Shown: positions 1-7,783 of the stretch, piece after piece | How positions within the stretch are numbered: the stretch's first letter is position 1 | How the letters are laid out: each line of letters starts with the position of its first letter | Assembly: GCA_035528715.1 (NCBI GenBank) | Contig: DATKYB010000012.1 | Location: 1 to 16,960, forward strand | DNA from: Nitrospinota bacterium | GTDB taxonomy: Bacteria; JADFOP01; DATKYB01 | Reading direction: 5' to 3' | DNA: 16,960 nt | The notes under the pieces: generated by a model | What the model saw: the letters and a program-made list of their open reading frames with translations, nothing else | Database searches by the model: none | Told to the model about the DNA's origin: nothing | Position numbers and translations under genes: made by a program

Positions 1-739
1 TGATAGGTCTGAGACCTACCGCTCTCAGTTTTTGCTGAATCCATTGAGGGGAAGATGAAATATTTACATCTTTAACGACTCTAGCTGTGTATCTCGGGCA
101 TAAATCAGTATCTTCTATAACGACTGATGTCAAACTCTCTATATCTTTTTCCTCTTCAACGACGGAGTATTCTGTTAATTTAACCTTTTTATCTAATATA
201 GAAGCAATTTCTCTAGCAACACCGATCATACTTAGGCAATCAGGACGATTAGGGGCTACACTTATATCAATGGTTATATCATCAAGTTTTAGTACTCTTG
301 CTATCTCTTCTCCTATTGGTGCCTTTTTATCTAGGACCATTATCCCTTCAGAAATCTCCTCAAGGTCTAAATCCATGGCAGAACATATCATTCCATCAGA
401 ACTGATTCCTTTAATATCTACCTTTTCAATCTTTTTACCTGTTGGAAGCTTGGCTTGAACAGTAGCAACAGGGATCTTTTCCCCCACAGATAAATTTTTC
501 GCTGCAGATAATATATTTAGCCTTTCCTTACCAATATCAACTTTACAAATTATTAGATTGTCAGCCTTTGGATGGCTTTTTATAGATAATATTTGACCAA
601 CAACAATCTTATTATACATCTCCTTTTGATAATAAAGACCTTCTGCTTCTAGGCCAATCATTGTCAGATTCTCAGCCAAGTCATCAGGTTCTAAATCAAA
701 ATCAACTAGTTCTTTAAGCCAACGATAACTGACTTTCAT
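1..739 (-). CDS. pheT: Phenylalanyl-tRNA synthetase beta subunit, N-terminal part (runs off window)
   Basis: Beta subunit of the (alpha-beta)2 phenylalanyl-tRNA synthetase, cytoplasmic, which charges tRNA-Phe. Only the first 246 codons lie in the window; the family is usually about 800 residues, so the C-terminal two thirds are missing at the left edge. The protein starts MKVSYRWLKELVDFDLEPDD, the standard PheT opening. Next is the EMAP-II-like tRNA-binding OB fold (about residues 40-150, with SHPKADNL near residue 55), then the start of the B3/4 editing region, with the DISVAPNRPDCLS motif. The ATG at 737-739 is preceded by GGGGGAT, which sits only a few bases after the pheS stop (gap 12 nt), so pheS and pheT are surely cotranscribed and probably translationally coupled. 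Confidence 0.96.
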   Translation of the reverse strand, partial: MKVSYRWLKELVDFDLEPDDLAENLTMIGLEAEGLYYQKEMYNKIVVGQILSIKSHPKADNLIICKVDIGKERLNILSAAKNLSVGEKIPVATVQAKLPTGKKIEKVDIKGISSDGMICSAMDLDLEEISEGIMVLDKKAPIGEEIARVLKLDDITIDISVAPNRPDCLSMIGVAREIASILDKKVKLTEYSVVEEEKDIESLTSVVIEDTDLCPRYTARVVKDVNISSSPQWIQQKLRAVGLRPI

Positions 740-751
740 GAATATCCCCCG

Positions 752-1768
752 TTAAAACTGTTTCAAGAATCTCATATCATTCTCGAAAAAGAGACGGATA
801 TCATCTATCTTATATTTCAGCATAGCCAGTCTCTCAATTCCCATTCCAAAGGCAAATCCAGTCAGCTCTTCCGAGTCATAACTGACAGCACGAAAAACCT
901 CGGGGTCTACCATGCCAGACCCCAAAACCTCTAACCAACCAGTATAGGAACAAACTCTACATCCTTTTCCCTGGCATATGACACATCCTATATCTACTTC
1001 AGCACTCGGTTCAGTATAAGGGAAAAAACTCGGTCTGAATCTAAGAGGAGTATCTTGCCCAAAAAAACTATGGACAAATATCTCTAATATCCCTTTTAAA
1101 TCCCCAAAGGTAATCCCTTTATCCACCATCAATCCTTCAATTTGATAAAACATTGGGCTGTGGGTAACATCCGCATCACACCTATAAACCTTGCCAGGTG
1201 CGATAATCTGAACAGGAGGTTTCTGGTTTTCCATAACTCTTATTTGAACAGAAGAGGTATGAGTTCTCAACACTATATCATCCGTTACATAAAATGTATC
1301 TTGCATATCTCTTGCAGGGTGATCTTTAGGTAAATTTAATGCCTCAAAATTATAGTAATCTAATTCTATTTCAGGTCCTTCGACAACGCTAAAACCCAGA
1401 GCGATAAAGATCTTTGTTATCTCTTCTAGTACTTGAGTTATTGGATGACTCTTACCTATAAGAGGCTTTTTGCCATCAAGGGTAGTATCAATCCAATCGC
1501 TCTTTAACCTCTCCTTAAGACTCTTTTCTTTAATAATTTCAGACCTTCTTTCTATCTCTTCCTCAAGATATCTTTTAATCTCATTTGTTAATTTACCGAT
1601 AATTGGTCTTTCTTTTTGAGAAAGTTTTCCTATTTCTTTAAGAAAATGAGTCAGAGAACCTTTTCTACCAAGATATTGAATTTTAATCTTATTTAAGGCT
1701 TTTTCATCACAAGCAGCTTTAATATCTTGAACTGCACTTTTCTTTAATTTCTCTAATCGTTTTCTCAT
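752..1768 (-). CDS. pheS: Phenylalanyl-tRNA synthetase alpha subunit
   Basis: Catalytic alpha subunit of phenylalanyl-tRNA synthetase (class II). It has 338 residues, a normal length. Residues 1-85 form the N-terminal coiled-coil arm. Motif 1 begins at HPITQVLEEI (108), motif 2 is GKVYRCDADVTHSPMFYQIE (192-211), and motif 3 is GFAFGMGIERLAMLKY (304-319). A cysteine cluster at C262, C265, C270 and C273, followed by GWLE, is a feature seen in many bacterial PheS proteins and may hold a metal. The ATG at 1766-1768 follows GGAGATG at good spacing. Upstream, a hairpin with a U-run (1781-1816) and a promoter-like sequence suggest attenuation or separate expression relative to rplT. pheT follows after 12 nt. 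Confidence 0.98.
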   Translation of the reverse strand: MRKRLEKLKKSAVQDIKAACDEKALNKIKIQYLGRKGSLTHFLKEIGKLSQKERPIIGKLTNEIKRYLEEEIERRSEIIKEKSLKERLKSDWIDTTLDGKKPLIGKSHPITQVLEEITKIFIALGFSVVEGPEIELDYYNFEALNLPKDHPARDMQDTFYVTDDIVLRTHTSSVQIRVMENQKPPVQIIAPGKVYRCDADVTHSPMFYQIEGLMVDKGITFGDLKGILEIFVHSFFGQDTPLRFRPSFFPYTEPSAEVDIGCVICQGKGCRVCSYTGWLEVLGSGMVDPEVFRAVSYDSEELTGFAFGMGIERLAMLKYKIDDIRLFFENDMRFLKQF

Positions 1769-1780
1769 GAAAACATCTCC

Positions 1781-1816
1781 AATAAAAAAAGTTTACGCCT
1801 CTAATTACGTAAACTT
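1781..1816 (-). terminator. Hairpin with U-tract between rplT and pheS (terminator or attenuator)
   Basis: On the minus strand a perfect 9-bp stem, AAGTTTACG (1816-1808) pairing with CGTAAACTT (1797-1789), encloses a 10-nt loop. It is followed at once by TTTTTTTATT (1790-1781) and then the pheS Shine-Dalgarno. This has intrinsic-terminator architecture, though the stem is AU-rich and so probably leaky. It sits where E. coli has the pheM-pheST attenuator. It could end the thrS-rplT transcript or attenuate entry into pheST. Confidence 0.6.
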
Positions 1817-1850
1817 CTTTATTCGCATTTTCTGAGATGACATAAGTAAA

Positions 1851-1879
1851 ATTATATAATTTAAGACGCTTTTTTTAAA
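1851..1879 (-). promoter_or_regulatory. Candidate sigma-70 promoter for pheST
   Basis: Minus-strand TTTAAA (1879-1874), 17 nt, then a perfect TATAAT (1856-1851). The -35 is weak (4/6 match to TTGACA) and lies inside the last codons of rplT. A transcript would begin near 1843-1847 and would carry the 1781-1816 hairpin in its leader. This is inferred from consensus only, in an AT-rich background. Confidence 0.4.
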
Positions 1880-2226
1880 CCTTGTTTTGCCTTTTCAGCC
1901 AATTTCTTAAAACCTTGCTGATCCTTAACAGCAATATCAGCTAGTATCTTTCTATTTAGTGATATATCTGATCTCTTTAGACCCAAAATAAACTGGCTAT
2001 AAGATAGGTCATGAAGTCTGGCAGCAGCATTTATCCTTATAATCCATAGACTTCTAAAATCCCTCTTTCTCCTTCTTCTATCTCGATAAGCACTTTTTAA
2101 TGCCCTATCTACTGCCTCTCTAGCTGTTTTATAGAGTTTGCTCTTCGCCCCTCTGTAGCCCTCTGCCATCTTTAGGATCTTTTTTCTCCTTTGTCTTGTT
2201 GATGGACCACTTCTTGCTCTTGGCAT
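1861..2226 (-). CDS. rplT: 50S ribosomal protein L20
   Basis: Ribosomal protein L20, which binds 23S rRNA and is needed early in assembly of the large subunit. It has 121 residues, typical for the family, with a very basic N-terminal extension ([19 protein letters not shown]) and the conserved core [20 protein letters not shown] followed by YSQFI.GL. It lies 26 nt behind rpmI, the usual L35-L20 pair. In several bacteria L20 represses its own operon by binding mRNA ahead of rpmI or infC. I do not see an obvious 23S-mimic pseudoknot here, so such control is possible but not shown. Confidence 0.98.
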   Translation of the reverse strand: MPRARSGPSTRQRRKKILKMAEGYRGAKSKLYKTAREAVDRALKSAYRDRRRRKRDFRSLWIIRINAAARLHDLSYSQFILGLKRSDISLNRKILADIAVKDQQGFKKLAEKAKQGLKKAS

Positions 2227-2252
2227 GTCAATCCCTCCAATCTATACTTTTT

Positions 2253-2450
2253 TTAAACATATGGAATCATTTTCTTAATCCTGCTTGAATCTTCTTTAGA
2301 GACTAAATCTGCTTTTCTTAAACCCCTTTTTCTTTTTGTAGTCTTCTTTGTCAATATATGTCTTGTGTAAGCCTTTTTTCTCTTAACTTTCCCTGATGAG
2401 GTTACTTTAAATCTTTTAGCAGCCCCTCTATTTGTCTTTATCTTTGGCAT
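2253..2450 (-). CDS. rpmI: 50S ribosomal protein L35
   Basis: Ribosomal protein L35, a small basic component of the large subunit. It has 65 residues, exactly the family length: [20 protein letters not shown] at the start, then the [17 protein letters not shown] core and a C-terminal KKMIPYV. It lies 41 nt behind infC and 26 nt ahead of rplT in the conserved infC-rpmI-rplT order. The ATG at 2448-2450 is the only sensible start. Confidence 0.98.
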   Translation of the reverse strand: MPKIKTNRGAAKRFKVTSSGKVKRKKAYTRHILTKKTTKRKRGLRKADLVSKEDSSRIKKMIPYV

Positions 2451-2491
2451 ATCAACCCATCTCCTTCTAAACGTTTAAAGAGTTACTATCG

Positions 2492-3001
2492 TTAATTCTT
2501 TGGCATGAGAACCATTGTCATATTCTGTCCTTCTGACTTAGGCTCTTGTTCAACAGTGCTGATATCCTTTAAATCTTCTATAACTCTATCTAAAATCTTT
2601 CTTCCAAGATGAGAATGAACCATTTGTCTTCCTTTGAAGACGATAACAACCTTCGCCTTGTCCCCTGATGCAAGAAATCTTTTTATGTGCCTCAGTTTAA
2701 ATTGATAATCGTGCTCCTCTGTTTTCGGTGTCATTTTAACTTCTTTAACATGAATAAGTTTCTGTTTCTTTTTAGCCCCATGAAGCTTTTTGCTTTGTTT
2801 ATATCTATGTTTACCATAATCCATTATCTTACAAACAGGGGGGTCTACATGAGGTGATACCTCTACGAGATCCAAACCCTCTTGAGCTCCAATATCCAAT
2901 GCCTTTTTTATGGGTAGAATCCCTAACTGTGTTCCATCAGAACCAATAACTCTTACCTCTTTAACCCTTATCATCTCATTAACACGCAATTCTTTTATTA
3001 T
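2492..3001 (-). CDS. infC: Translation initiation factor IF-3, likely AUA start
   Basis: IF-3 binds the 30S subunit, prevents premature 50S joining and rejects non-canonical start codons. Both domains are present: the N-domain with LDLVEVSP...PPVCKIMDYGKHRYKQ and the C-domain with KEVKMTPKTEEHDYQFKLRH and KVVIVFKGRQM. The first ATG (2974) and a TTG (2989) lie too far from the strong Shine-Dalgarno AGGAGG at 3011-3016 (36 and 21 nt). The frame stays open upstream and gives ATA ATA AAA GAA before that TTG. Starting at the first ATA (9 nt from the SD) adds IIKEL and gives 169 residues, matching the family opening before RVNEMIR. E. coli infC uses AUU for IF-3 autoregulation, so an AUA start here probably serves the same control. 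The thrS stop lies 23 nt upstream. Confidence 0.96.
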   Translation of the reverse strand: MIKELRVNEMIRVKEVRVIGSDGTQLGILPIKKALDIGAQEGLDLVEVSPHVDPPVCKIMDYGKHRYKQSKKLHGAKKKQKLIHVKEVKMTPKTEEHDYQFKLRHIKRFLASGDKAKVVIVFKGRQMVHSHLGRKILDRVIEDLKDISTVEQEPKSEGQNMTMVLMPKN

Positions 3002-3016
3002 ATTAAACCACCTCCT
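2996..3016 (-). promoter_or_regulatory. infC ribosome binding site and ATA start pair
   Basis: AGGAGG (3016-3011), within GAGGAGGTGG, is followed by 9 nt and then ATA ATA (3001-2996). No ATG, GTG, TTG or CTG in the infC frame lies within normal spacing of this very strong ribosome binding site, so it decides for a non-canonical AUA start. Confidence 0.7.
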
Positions 3017-3024
3017 CGAAAAGT

Positions 3025-4947
3025 CTATCTTTTATCTAAAATTTCTTTCATAATCTTTTTTATAAAATCTTCTATTTTTATAGAACCTAAATCTCCTTTT
3101 CCTCTTTCCCTAACAGAAACCATTTCTGATTCCATTTCTCTATCACCTAAAATTAACATATAAGGAACTTTTTCCATTTCTGACTCTCTAACCTTATATC
3201 CTATCTTCTCATTACGTAAATCTGTCTCTGTCCTTATACCATTTTCTCTCAACATTTCTTCTAAATGTTCAGAATATTCTTTCTGCCTATCAGTAATACT
3301 TAATATCTTTACCTGAACTGGTGAAAGCCAAACGGGAAATGCGCCTGCATAGTGTTCAATGAGCCCTCCAATAAATCTCTCCATCGAACCCAAAACCGTT
3401 CTATGAACCATTACTACATGATGTTTAGCACCGTCCTCACCCACATAGGTAACATCGAATCTTTTCGGAAGATTAAAATCAAACTGTATCGTAGGTCCCT
3501 GCCAACCCCTTCCAAGAGCATCTAACATCTTGATATCTATCTTTGGACCATAAAAAACCGCTTCTCCCTCTACCCTTTCAAAACTCATGTTCCTCTTTTC
3601 CAAGGTTTTCATCAAGGCCTCTTCTGCCATCTTCCATTCTCTATCTTCTCCCGCATATCTCTCCTTTTTGCTTTCATCTCTTACGCTCAAACTTACGTCA
3701 AATTCCTTATAACCAAAGGTCTCTAACATATATCTTGCTAAATCAATTACCTTCAATATCTCATTAGGGAGTTGTTCAGGAGTACAAAATATATGGGCAT
3801 CATCCTGAGTAAATCCTCTTACTCTCAACATCCCATGGAGAACCCCTGACCTTTCGTATCGATAAACAGTCCCCAGTTCAGCAAATTTCAAAGGAAGGTC
3901 TCTATAGCTCTTTATACTTTCCCTATAAATCATTATGTGTCCAGGACAGTTCATTGGTTTTACCACATATTCGTTCTCGTCAATCTTAAAGACAAACATA
4001 TTTTCTCTATAAAATTCATAATGACCTGATGTCTTGAAGAGTTGATCTCTAACGATATGAGGAATGCTTACTAATTGATATCCCCTTTTGATATGCTCAT
4101 CTTCCCAGAATCTCTCTATTATTTTCTTTATTATCGTTCCTTTTGGATGCCAGTAGATTAATCCGGCACCTGCCTCATCATGAATACTAAAAAGATCTAG
4201 TTTCTTTCCCAGAACCCTGTGATCTCTCTTTTTTACTTCCTCTAATTTCGTCAAATAATCTTTAAGTTCTTTTGCAGTGGGAAAAGATGTTCCATAAATT
4301 CTCTGGAGCATTTTATTATTCTCGTCTCCCCGCCAATAAGCTCCTGCTACATTGAGAAGTTTGAAGTGAGAGACAACCCCTGTGGAAGGAACATGAGGAC
4401 CTCTGCAAAGATCTAAAAAACCATTGCTTTTATAGAGCGTTACAGCATTATCCTCTATTTCCTTAATCAATTCAACCTTATAATTCTCTCCAAGTTTTTT
4501 AAATTCCTCAATCGCCTTTTCCTTAGAAACCTCTTCTCTAATAAACGGCTGATTCCTCTTGATAATCTCTAACATTTTACCTTCTATTTTTTTTAAATCG
4601 TCATCAGTAAAACTCTCTTTATAATCAAAATCATAGTAAAATCCATCCTTAATAGCAGGCCCAATAGTAATCTGGACACCTTGAAAGAGTTCTTTTACAG
4701 CCTGGGCTAGTATGTGCGAAGTGCTATGTCTGTATATCTCCTTTCCTTCCTCTGAATCTAAAGTAATCCACTCTATATCTGCATCGGAATTCAAGGATAA
4801 GCTCAGATCTACAGGATTCCCATTAATTTTTGCTGCAATTATCTTTCTGGTATCTCCTTTAATGTCTATTATCATTTCTTTTATCGTAGTGCCTTGAGGG
4901 CATTGAATTTCCTTACCTTCAGGAAATCTTATTTTAATTTTCTCCAT
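3025..4947 (-). CDS. thrS: Threonyl-tRNA synthetase
   Basis: Class II threonyl-tRNA synthetase with 640 residues (E. coli has 642). Domains in order: TGS (about 1-62); the editing domain with H74/H78 of HSTSH and C181/H185 of CRGPH; the catalytic core with zinc ligands C334 (PMNCPGH), H385 (DDAHIF) and H515 (VMVHRTVLGS); and the C-terminal anticodon-binding domain. All key residues for charging and for editing Ser-tRNA-Thr are present. The chosen start is the ATG at 4945-4947, placed 9 nt after GGAG at 4957-4960. The frame extends to a TTG at 4968, but that codon lies upstream of the SD. It is the first gene of thrS-infC-rpmI-rplT-pheST, and its leader carries a hairpin (4971-5010) that may regulate it. 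Confidence 0.98.
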   Translation of the reverse strand: MEKIKIRFPEGKEIQCPQGTTIKEMIIDIKGDTRKIIAAKINGNPVDLSLSLNSDADIEWITLDSEEGKEIYRHSTSHILAQAVKELFQGVQITIGPAIKDGFYYDFDYKESFTDDDLKKIEGKMLEIIKRNQPFIREEVSKEKAIEEFKKLGENYKVELIKEIEDNAVTLYKSNGFLDLCRGPHVPSTGVVSHFKLLNVAGAYWRGDENNKMLQRIYGTSFPTAKELKDYLTKLEEVKKRDHRVLGKKLDLFSIHDEAGAGLIYWHPKGTIIKKIIERFWEDEHIKRGYQLVSIPHIVRDQLFKTSGHYEFYRENMFVFKIDENEYVVKPMNCPGHIMIYRESIKSYRDLPLKFAELGTVYRYERSGVLHGMLRVRGFTQDDAHIFCTPEQLPNEILKVIDLARYMLETFGYKEFDVSLSVRDESKKERYAGEDREWKMAEEALMKTLEKRNMSFERVEGEAVFYGPKIDIKMLDALGRGWQGPTIQFDFNLPKRFDVTYVGEDGAKHHVVMVHRTVLGSMERFIGGLIEHYAGAFPVWLSPVQVKILSITDRQKEYSEHLEEMLRENGIRTETDLRNEKIGYKVRESEMEKVPYMLILGDREMESEMVSVRERGKGDLGSIKIEDFIKKIMKEILDKR

Positions 4948-4970
4948 ATCTTTGTGCTCCGAAAACAAGA

Positions 4971-5010
4971 AAAGGCATCAGGAATTTTAAAAATAACTCC
5001 AGATGCCTTT
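4971..5010 (-). terminator. Hairpin in the thrS leader, downstream of tRNA-Val
   Basis: On the minus strand AAAGGCATC (5010-5002) pairs with GATGCCTTT (4979-4971) over 9 bp. After one A-A mismatch (T-T on the RNA strand) a further 3 bp pair (TCC 4998-5000 with GGA 4981-4983), leaving a 14-nt loop. It is followed by an interrupted U-run, TTTTCTTGTTTT, and then the thrS Shine-Dalgarno. It may be a leaky terminator behind tRNA-Val, an attenuator for thrS, or a structure recognised by ThrRS. No T-box motif is present nearby. Confidence 0.55.
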
Positions 5011-5065
5011 GAATTTCTTATTAAAACAAGCTAAACCTTTCAATATTGTTTAATAATCTTACCTC

Positions 5066-5140
5066 TGGTAGGCACGGGCGGTTTCGAACCGCCGACCTCT
5101 TGCGCGTCAAGCAAGCGCTCTCCCCCTGAGCTACGTGCCT
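5066..5140 (-). tRNA. tRNA-Val (anticodon GAC)
   Basis: The full cloverleaf is visible. Acceptor AGGCACG pairs with CGTGCCT over 7 bp; D arm GCTC/GAGC; anticodon stem CTTGC/GCAAG with loop TTGACGC giving anticodon GAC (Val); T arm GGCGG/CCGCC with TTCGAAA; discriminator A and encoded CCA (5066-5068). It is driven by a TTGACA-type promoter just upstream and probably shares its transcript with thrS. Confidence 0.96.
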
Positions 5141-5157
5141 AACTAAGCCTTTAAAAA

Positions 5158-5184
5158 ATTACAGTCTTTTAAGGAACTTGTCAA
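5158..5184 (-). promoter_or_regulatory. Promoter for tRNA-Val and probably the thrS operon
   Basis: A perfect -35 TTGACA (5184-5179) is followed after 15 nt by TGTAAT (5163-5158, 5/6 match to TATAAT). Transcription would begin near 5151, about 10 nt before the mature tRNA 5' end at 5140. It is the best consensus promoter in this part of the window. I see no other clear promoter before thrS. Confidence 0.65.
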
Positions 5185-5265
5185 GGGAAAAAGGTTTATT
5201 TTTGATGATTTAGCTATCTTAGAGAATTTATCCAGAAACCTTATAGAGAAAATCAAGCTTGAAAA

Positions 5266-7695
5266 TTAATGCGCGATGATTCTCTGCACTGTCTCTTCCT
5301 GTGGTAAATCTTTATATTTATCACCATTACCCTTTTTCTGTACCCTTTTAGCTCTTTTCTTTATTGACAGCGCATGTTTTACCACATCTTCCATCTTCTC
5401 CACTAATATTATTTTAAGGGCATTCTTTATCTCAGCAGGAATATCACTTAAATCTTTTTCATTATCCTTTGGTAGTATAACAGTATCAATCCCTCCTCTA
5501 TGAGCCGCTAGTATCTTTTCTTTTATCCCACCGATAGAAAGTACTTTCCCTCTTAATGTGATTTCTCCAGTCATGGCTACATCATTCCTTACCGGAGTTC
5601 TTGTAAGCGCAGAGATTAGCGCCGTTGCCATAGTAATTCCTGCTGAAGGTCCATCCTTAGGTATGGCCCCCTCAGGGAAATGAATATGGATATCTTTCTT
5701 CTTATAGAAATTCTTATCTAACCTGAATTCATTTGCTTTAGACCTTACATAACTCAGGGCTGCCTGGGCTGATTCTTGCATAATATCTCCCAATTTCCCT
5801 GTCAGAGTGAGATTTCCCTTCCCATCCATCAGAATAACCTCAGTTACAAGGAGTTCGCCTCCTTCCTCAGTCCATGCCAAACCAGTGGCAATTCCTATTT
5901 CACTCTTCTCTTCTGCCTTTCCATGTTTATATTTGGGAACCCCTAAATATTTATTCAAACCTTTTGAAGAAATCAAAACCTTCGTCTTTTTTCCCTCTTT
6001 TGCTATCCTTTTTGCAACCTTTCTACAGATATTCGCAATCTCTCTCTCGAGATTTCTAACCCCTGCCTCTCTTGTATATTTCTGGATAGTATCTCGAATA
6101 ACTTTTTTGGAAAATTTTATATTTTTACCAGAAAGACCATGGGCCTTTAACACTTTTGGAATCAAAAACAACTCCGCAATCTTTATTTTCTCATCCTCTG
6201 TATAACCTGGTAATCTCAATACTTCCATACGATCTTGCAAAGCGGGTGGAATAGAATAAAGAATATTAGCTGTAGTTATAAATAGAACTTCTGAAAGATC
6301 AAAATCCACCTCTAAATAGTGGTCATTAAAGGAATTATTTTGTTCTGGATCTAGAACCTCTAATAAGGCCGAAGCTGGATCTCCTCTAAAATCTGTGCTC
6401 ATCTTATCAACTTCATCCAGGAGAAAAACAGGATTTTTTGATTTAGCCTTTGCCATATATTGGATGATGCGTCCAGGTAATGCTCCTATATAAGTCCTTC
6501 TGTGTCCTCTAATTTCCGCTTCATCCCTCACCCCACCTAATGAAAGGCGAACAAAATTCCGACCTGTAGCTCTGGCTATTGATCTACCAAGAGACGTCTT
6601 GCCAACACCAGGAGGACCTACAAAACAGAGTATAGGTCCCTTCATCTTTTTTACTAACTTTCTAACGGATAAATATTCTAATATTCTCTCTTTAATCTTA
6701 TCTAGCCCATAATGATCCTCATTAAGTATTATCTCTGCCTCTGAAATATCTAACTTTTCTTTTGTCCTTTTCCCCCAAGGAAGATCCACCAACCAATCAA
6801 TATAATTTCTTACAACTGTGGCTTCAGCAGACATTGGAGTCATCATTTCTAATCTCTTTAATTCCTTTAAAGCCTTTTTATTCACCTCTGTTGGCATCTT
6901 TGCCATCTTTATCTTATTCTTAAGCTCTTCTATCTCAGAGGTAAACTCGTCACCCTTTCCTAATTCTTTCTGTATTGCCTTCATCTGTTCAGTCAGGTAA
7001 TATTCCTTCTGGCTCTTTTCTAACTGGCTCTTAACCCTTCCTCTAACCTTTTTTTCAATTTGGAGAATTTCTATCTCAGAATTTAATATTTTACAGAGTT
7101 TTTCTAATCTCTGTTTAAGATCTAAAGTCTCTAATATTCCCTGTTTCTCTGAAATCTTTAGTGTTAAATTGGCAGCTATTGTATCTGCAAACCTACCTGG
7201 CTCACTTATATTTGCTACTGATACTACTACTTCAGGAGCTATCTTTTGATTGAGTTTTACATAATTCTCAAAAAAAGAATTCAAACTCCTCATCATAGCC
7301 TTAATCTCAGGAGTAGCTTCTATTGATTCTTCCCTCTGAATTATTTTGACTTGAAAAAAATCTTTTTCTTCATCAAAACTCAAGATTTCTGCCCTTGATA
7401 AACCCTCAACCAACACCTTAACTGTCCCATCTGTCAACTTTAAAATCTGAAGAATCCCCACAACGGTACCCACGCTATAAATATCTTCAGGTTTTGGGTC
7501 TTCTACCTTGGCATCTTTTTGAGTTGACAATAAAATATTTTTTTCTTTCAACATAGCATGCTCTAAAGCTTTGATAGACTTATCCCTTCCAACGAATAAA
7601 GGAACTATCATATGAGGAAATACGACTATATCCCTCAGGGATAATAAGGGAATTCTTTTTTTAACAACTTCTATTTTATTATTTTTTATTGCCAT
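5266..7695 (-). CDS. lon: ATP-dependent protease Lon (La)
   Basis: Cytoplasmic AAA+ serine protease that degrades misfolded and regulatory proteins. It has 809 residues from the chosen ATG (7693-7695). Domains: the LAN substrate-binding domain (about 15-205); a helical coiled region; the AAA+ module with Walker A GPPGVGKT (360-367) and Walker B FLLDEVDK (424-431); and the protease domain with the Ser-Lys dyad S684 (DGPSAG) and K727 (GGIKEK). An in-frame ATG at 7705-7707 has no Shine-Dalgarno, whereas AGGAGAGAG lies directly between the two ATGs, so the second is preferred. The short basic tail after the protease fold ([11 protein letters not shown] to the end) is poorly conserved. It lies 88 nt behind clpX with a promoter of its own. 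Confidence 0.98.
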   Translation of the reverse strand: MAIKNNKIEVVKKRIPLLSLRDIVVFPHMIVPLFVGRDKSIKALEHAMLKEKNILLSTQKDAKVEDPKPEDIYSVGTVVGILQILKLTDGTVKVLVEGLSRAEILSFDEEKDFFQVKIIQREESIEATPEIKAMMRSLNSFFENYVKLNQKIAPEVVVSVANISEPGRFADTIAANLTLKISEKQGILETLDLKQRLEKLCKILNSEIEILQIEKKVRGRVKSQLEKSQKEYYLTEQMKAIQKELGKGDEFTSEIEELKNKIKMAKMPTEVNKKALKELKRLEMMTPMSAEATVVRNYIDWLVDLPWGKRTKEKLDISEAEIILNEDHYGLDKIKERILEYLSVRKLVKKMKGPILCFVGPPGVGKTSLGRSIARATGRNFVRLSLGGVRDEAEIRGHRRTYIGALPGRIIQYMAKAKSKNPVFLLDEVDKMSTDFRGDPASALLEVLDPEQNNSFNDHYLEVDFDLSEVLFITTANILYSIPPALQDRMEVLRLPGYTEDEKIKIAELFLIPKVLKAHGLSGKNIKFSKKVIRDTIQKYTREAGVRNLEREIANICRKVAKRIAKEGKKTKVLISSKGLNKYLGVPKYKHGKAEEKSEIGIATGLAWTEEGGELLVTEVILMDGKGNLTLTGKLGDIMQESAQAALSYVRSKANEFRLDKNFYKKKDIHIHFPEGAIPKDGPSAGITMATALISALTRTPVRNDVAMTGEITLRGKVLSIGGIKEKILAAHRGGIDTVILPKDNEKDLSDIPAEIKNALKIILVEKMEDVVKHALSIKKRAKRVQKKGNGDKYKDLPQEETVQRIIAH

Positions 7696-7731
7696 CTCTC
7701 TCCTCATTTAAATAAGAGTAATTCATATACA

Positions 7732-7760
7732 ATAATAGTACACTTTTATCATAATTTCAA
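7732..7760 (-). promoter_or_regulatory. lon promoter
   Basis: TTGAAA (7760-7755), 17 nt, TATTAT (7737-7732): 5/6 matches to each sigma-70 hexamer at ideal spacing. The -35 lies in the context TCTTGAAA, which also matches the -35 of sigma-32 heat-shock promoters, but no CCCCAT-type -10 follows. Transcription would start near 7725, about 30 nt before the lon ATG. Confidence 0.6.
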
Positions 7761-7783
7761 GATGTTTGGAAAGATGAATAAGA

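Noticed and set aside
4948-5065. T-box riboswitch upstream of thrS
   Set aside because: There is no AGGGUGGNACCGCG-like T-box or specifier loop in the 118-nt leader; only a simple hairpin is present.
5191-5242. Inverted repeat AAGGTTT/AAACCTT behind lon as a terminator
   Set aside because: The stem is only 7 bp around a 38-nt loop and the following U-run is short (TTTTT then CCC). It is too weak to call, although a lon terminator would be expected about here.
5251-5260. Palindrome TCAAGCTTGA just downstream of lon
   Set aside because: A 10-bp palindrome with no loop or U-tract; it cannot form a terminator and is not repeated nearby.
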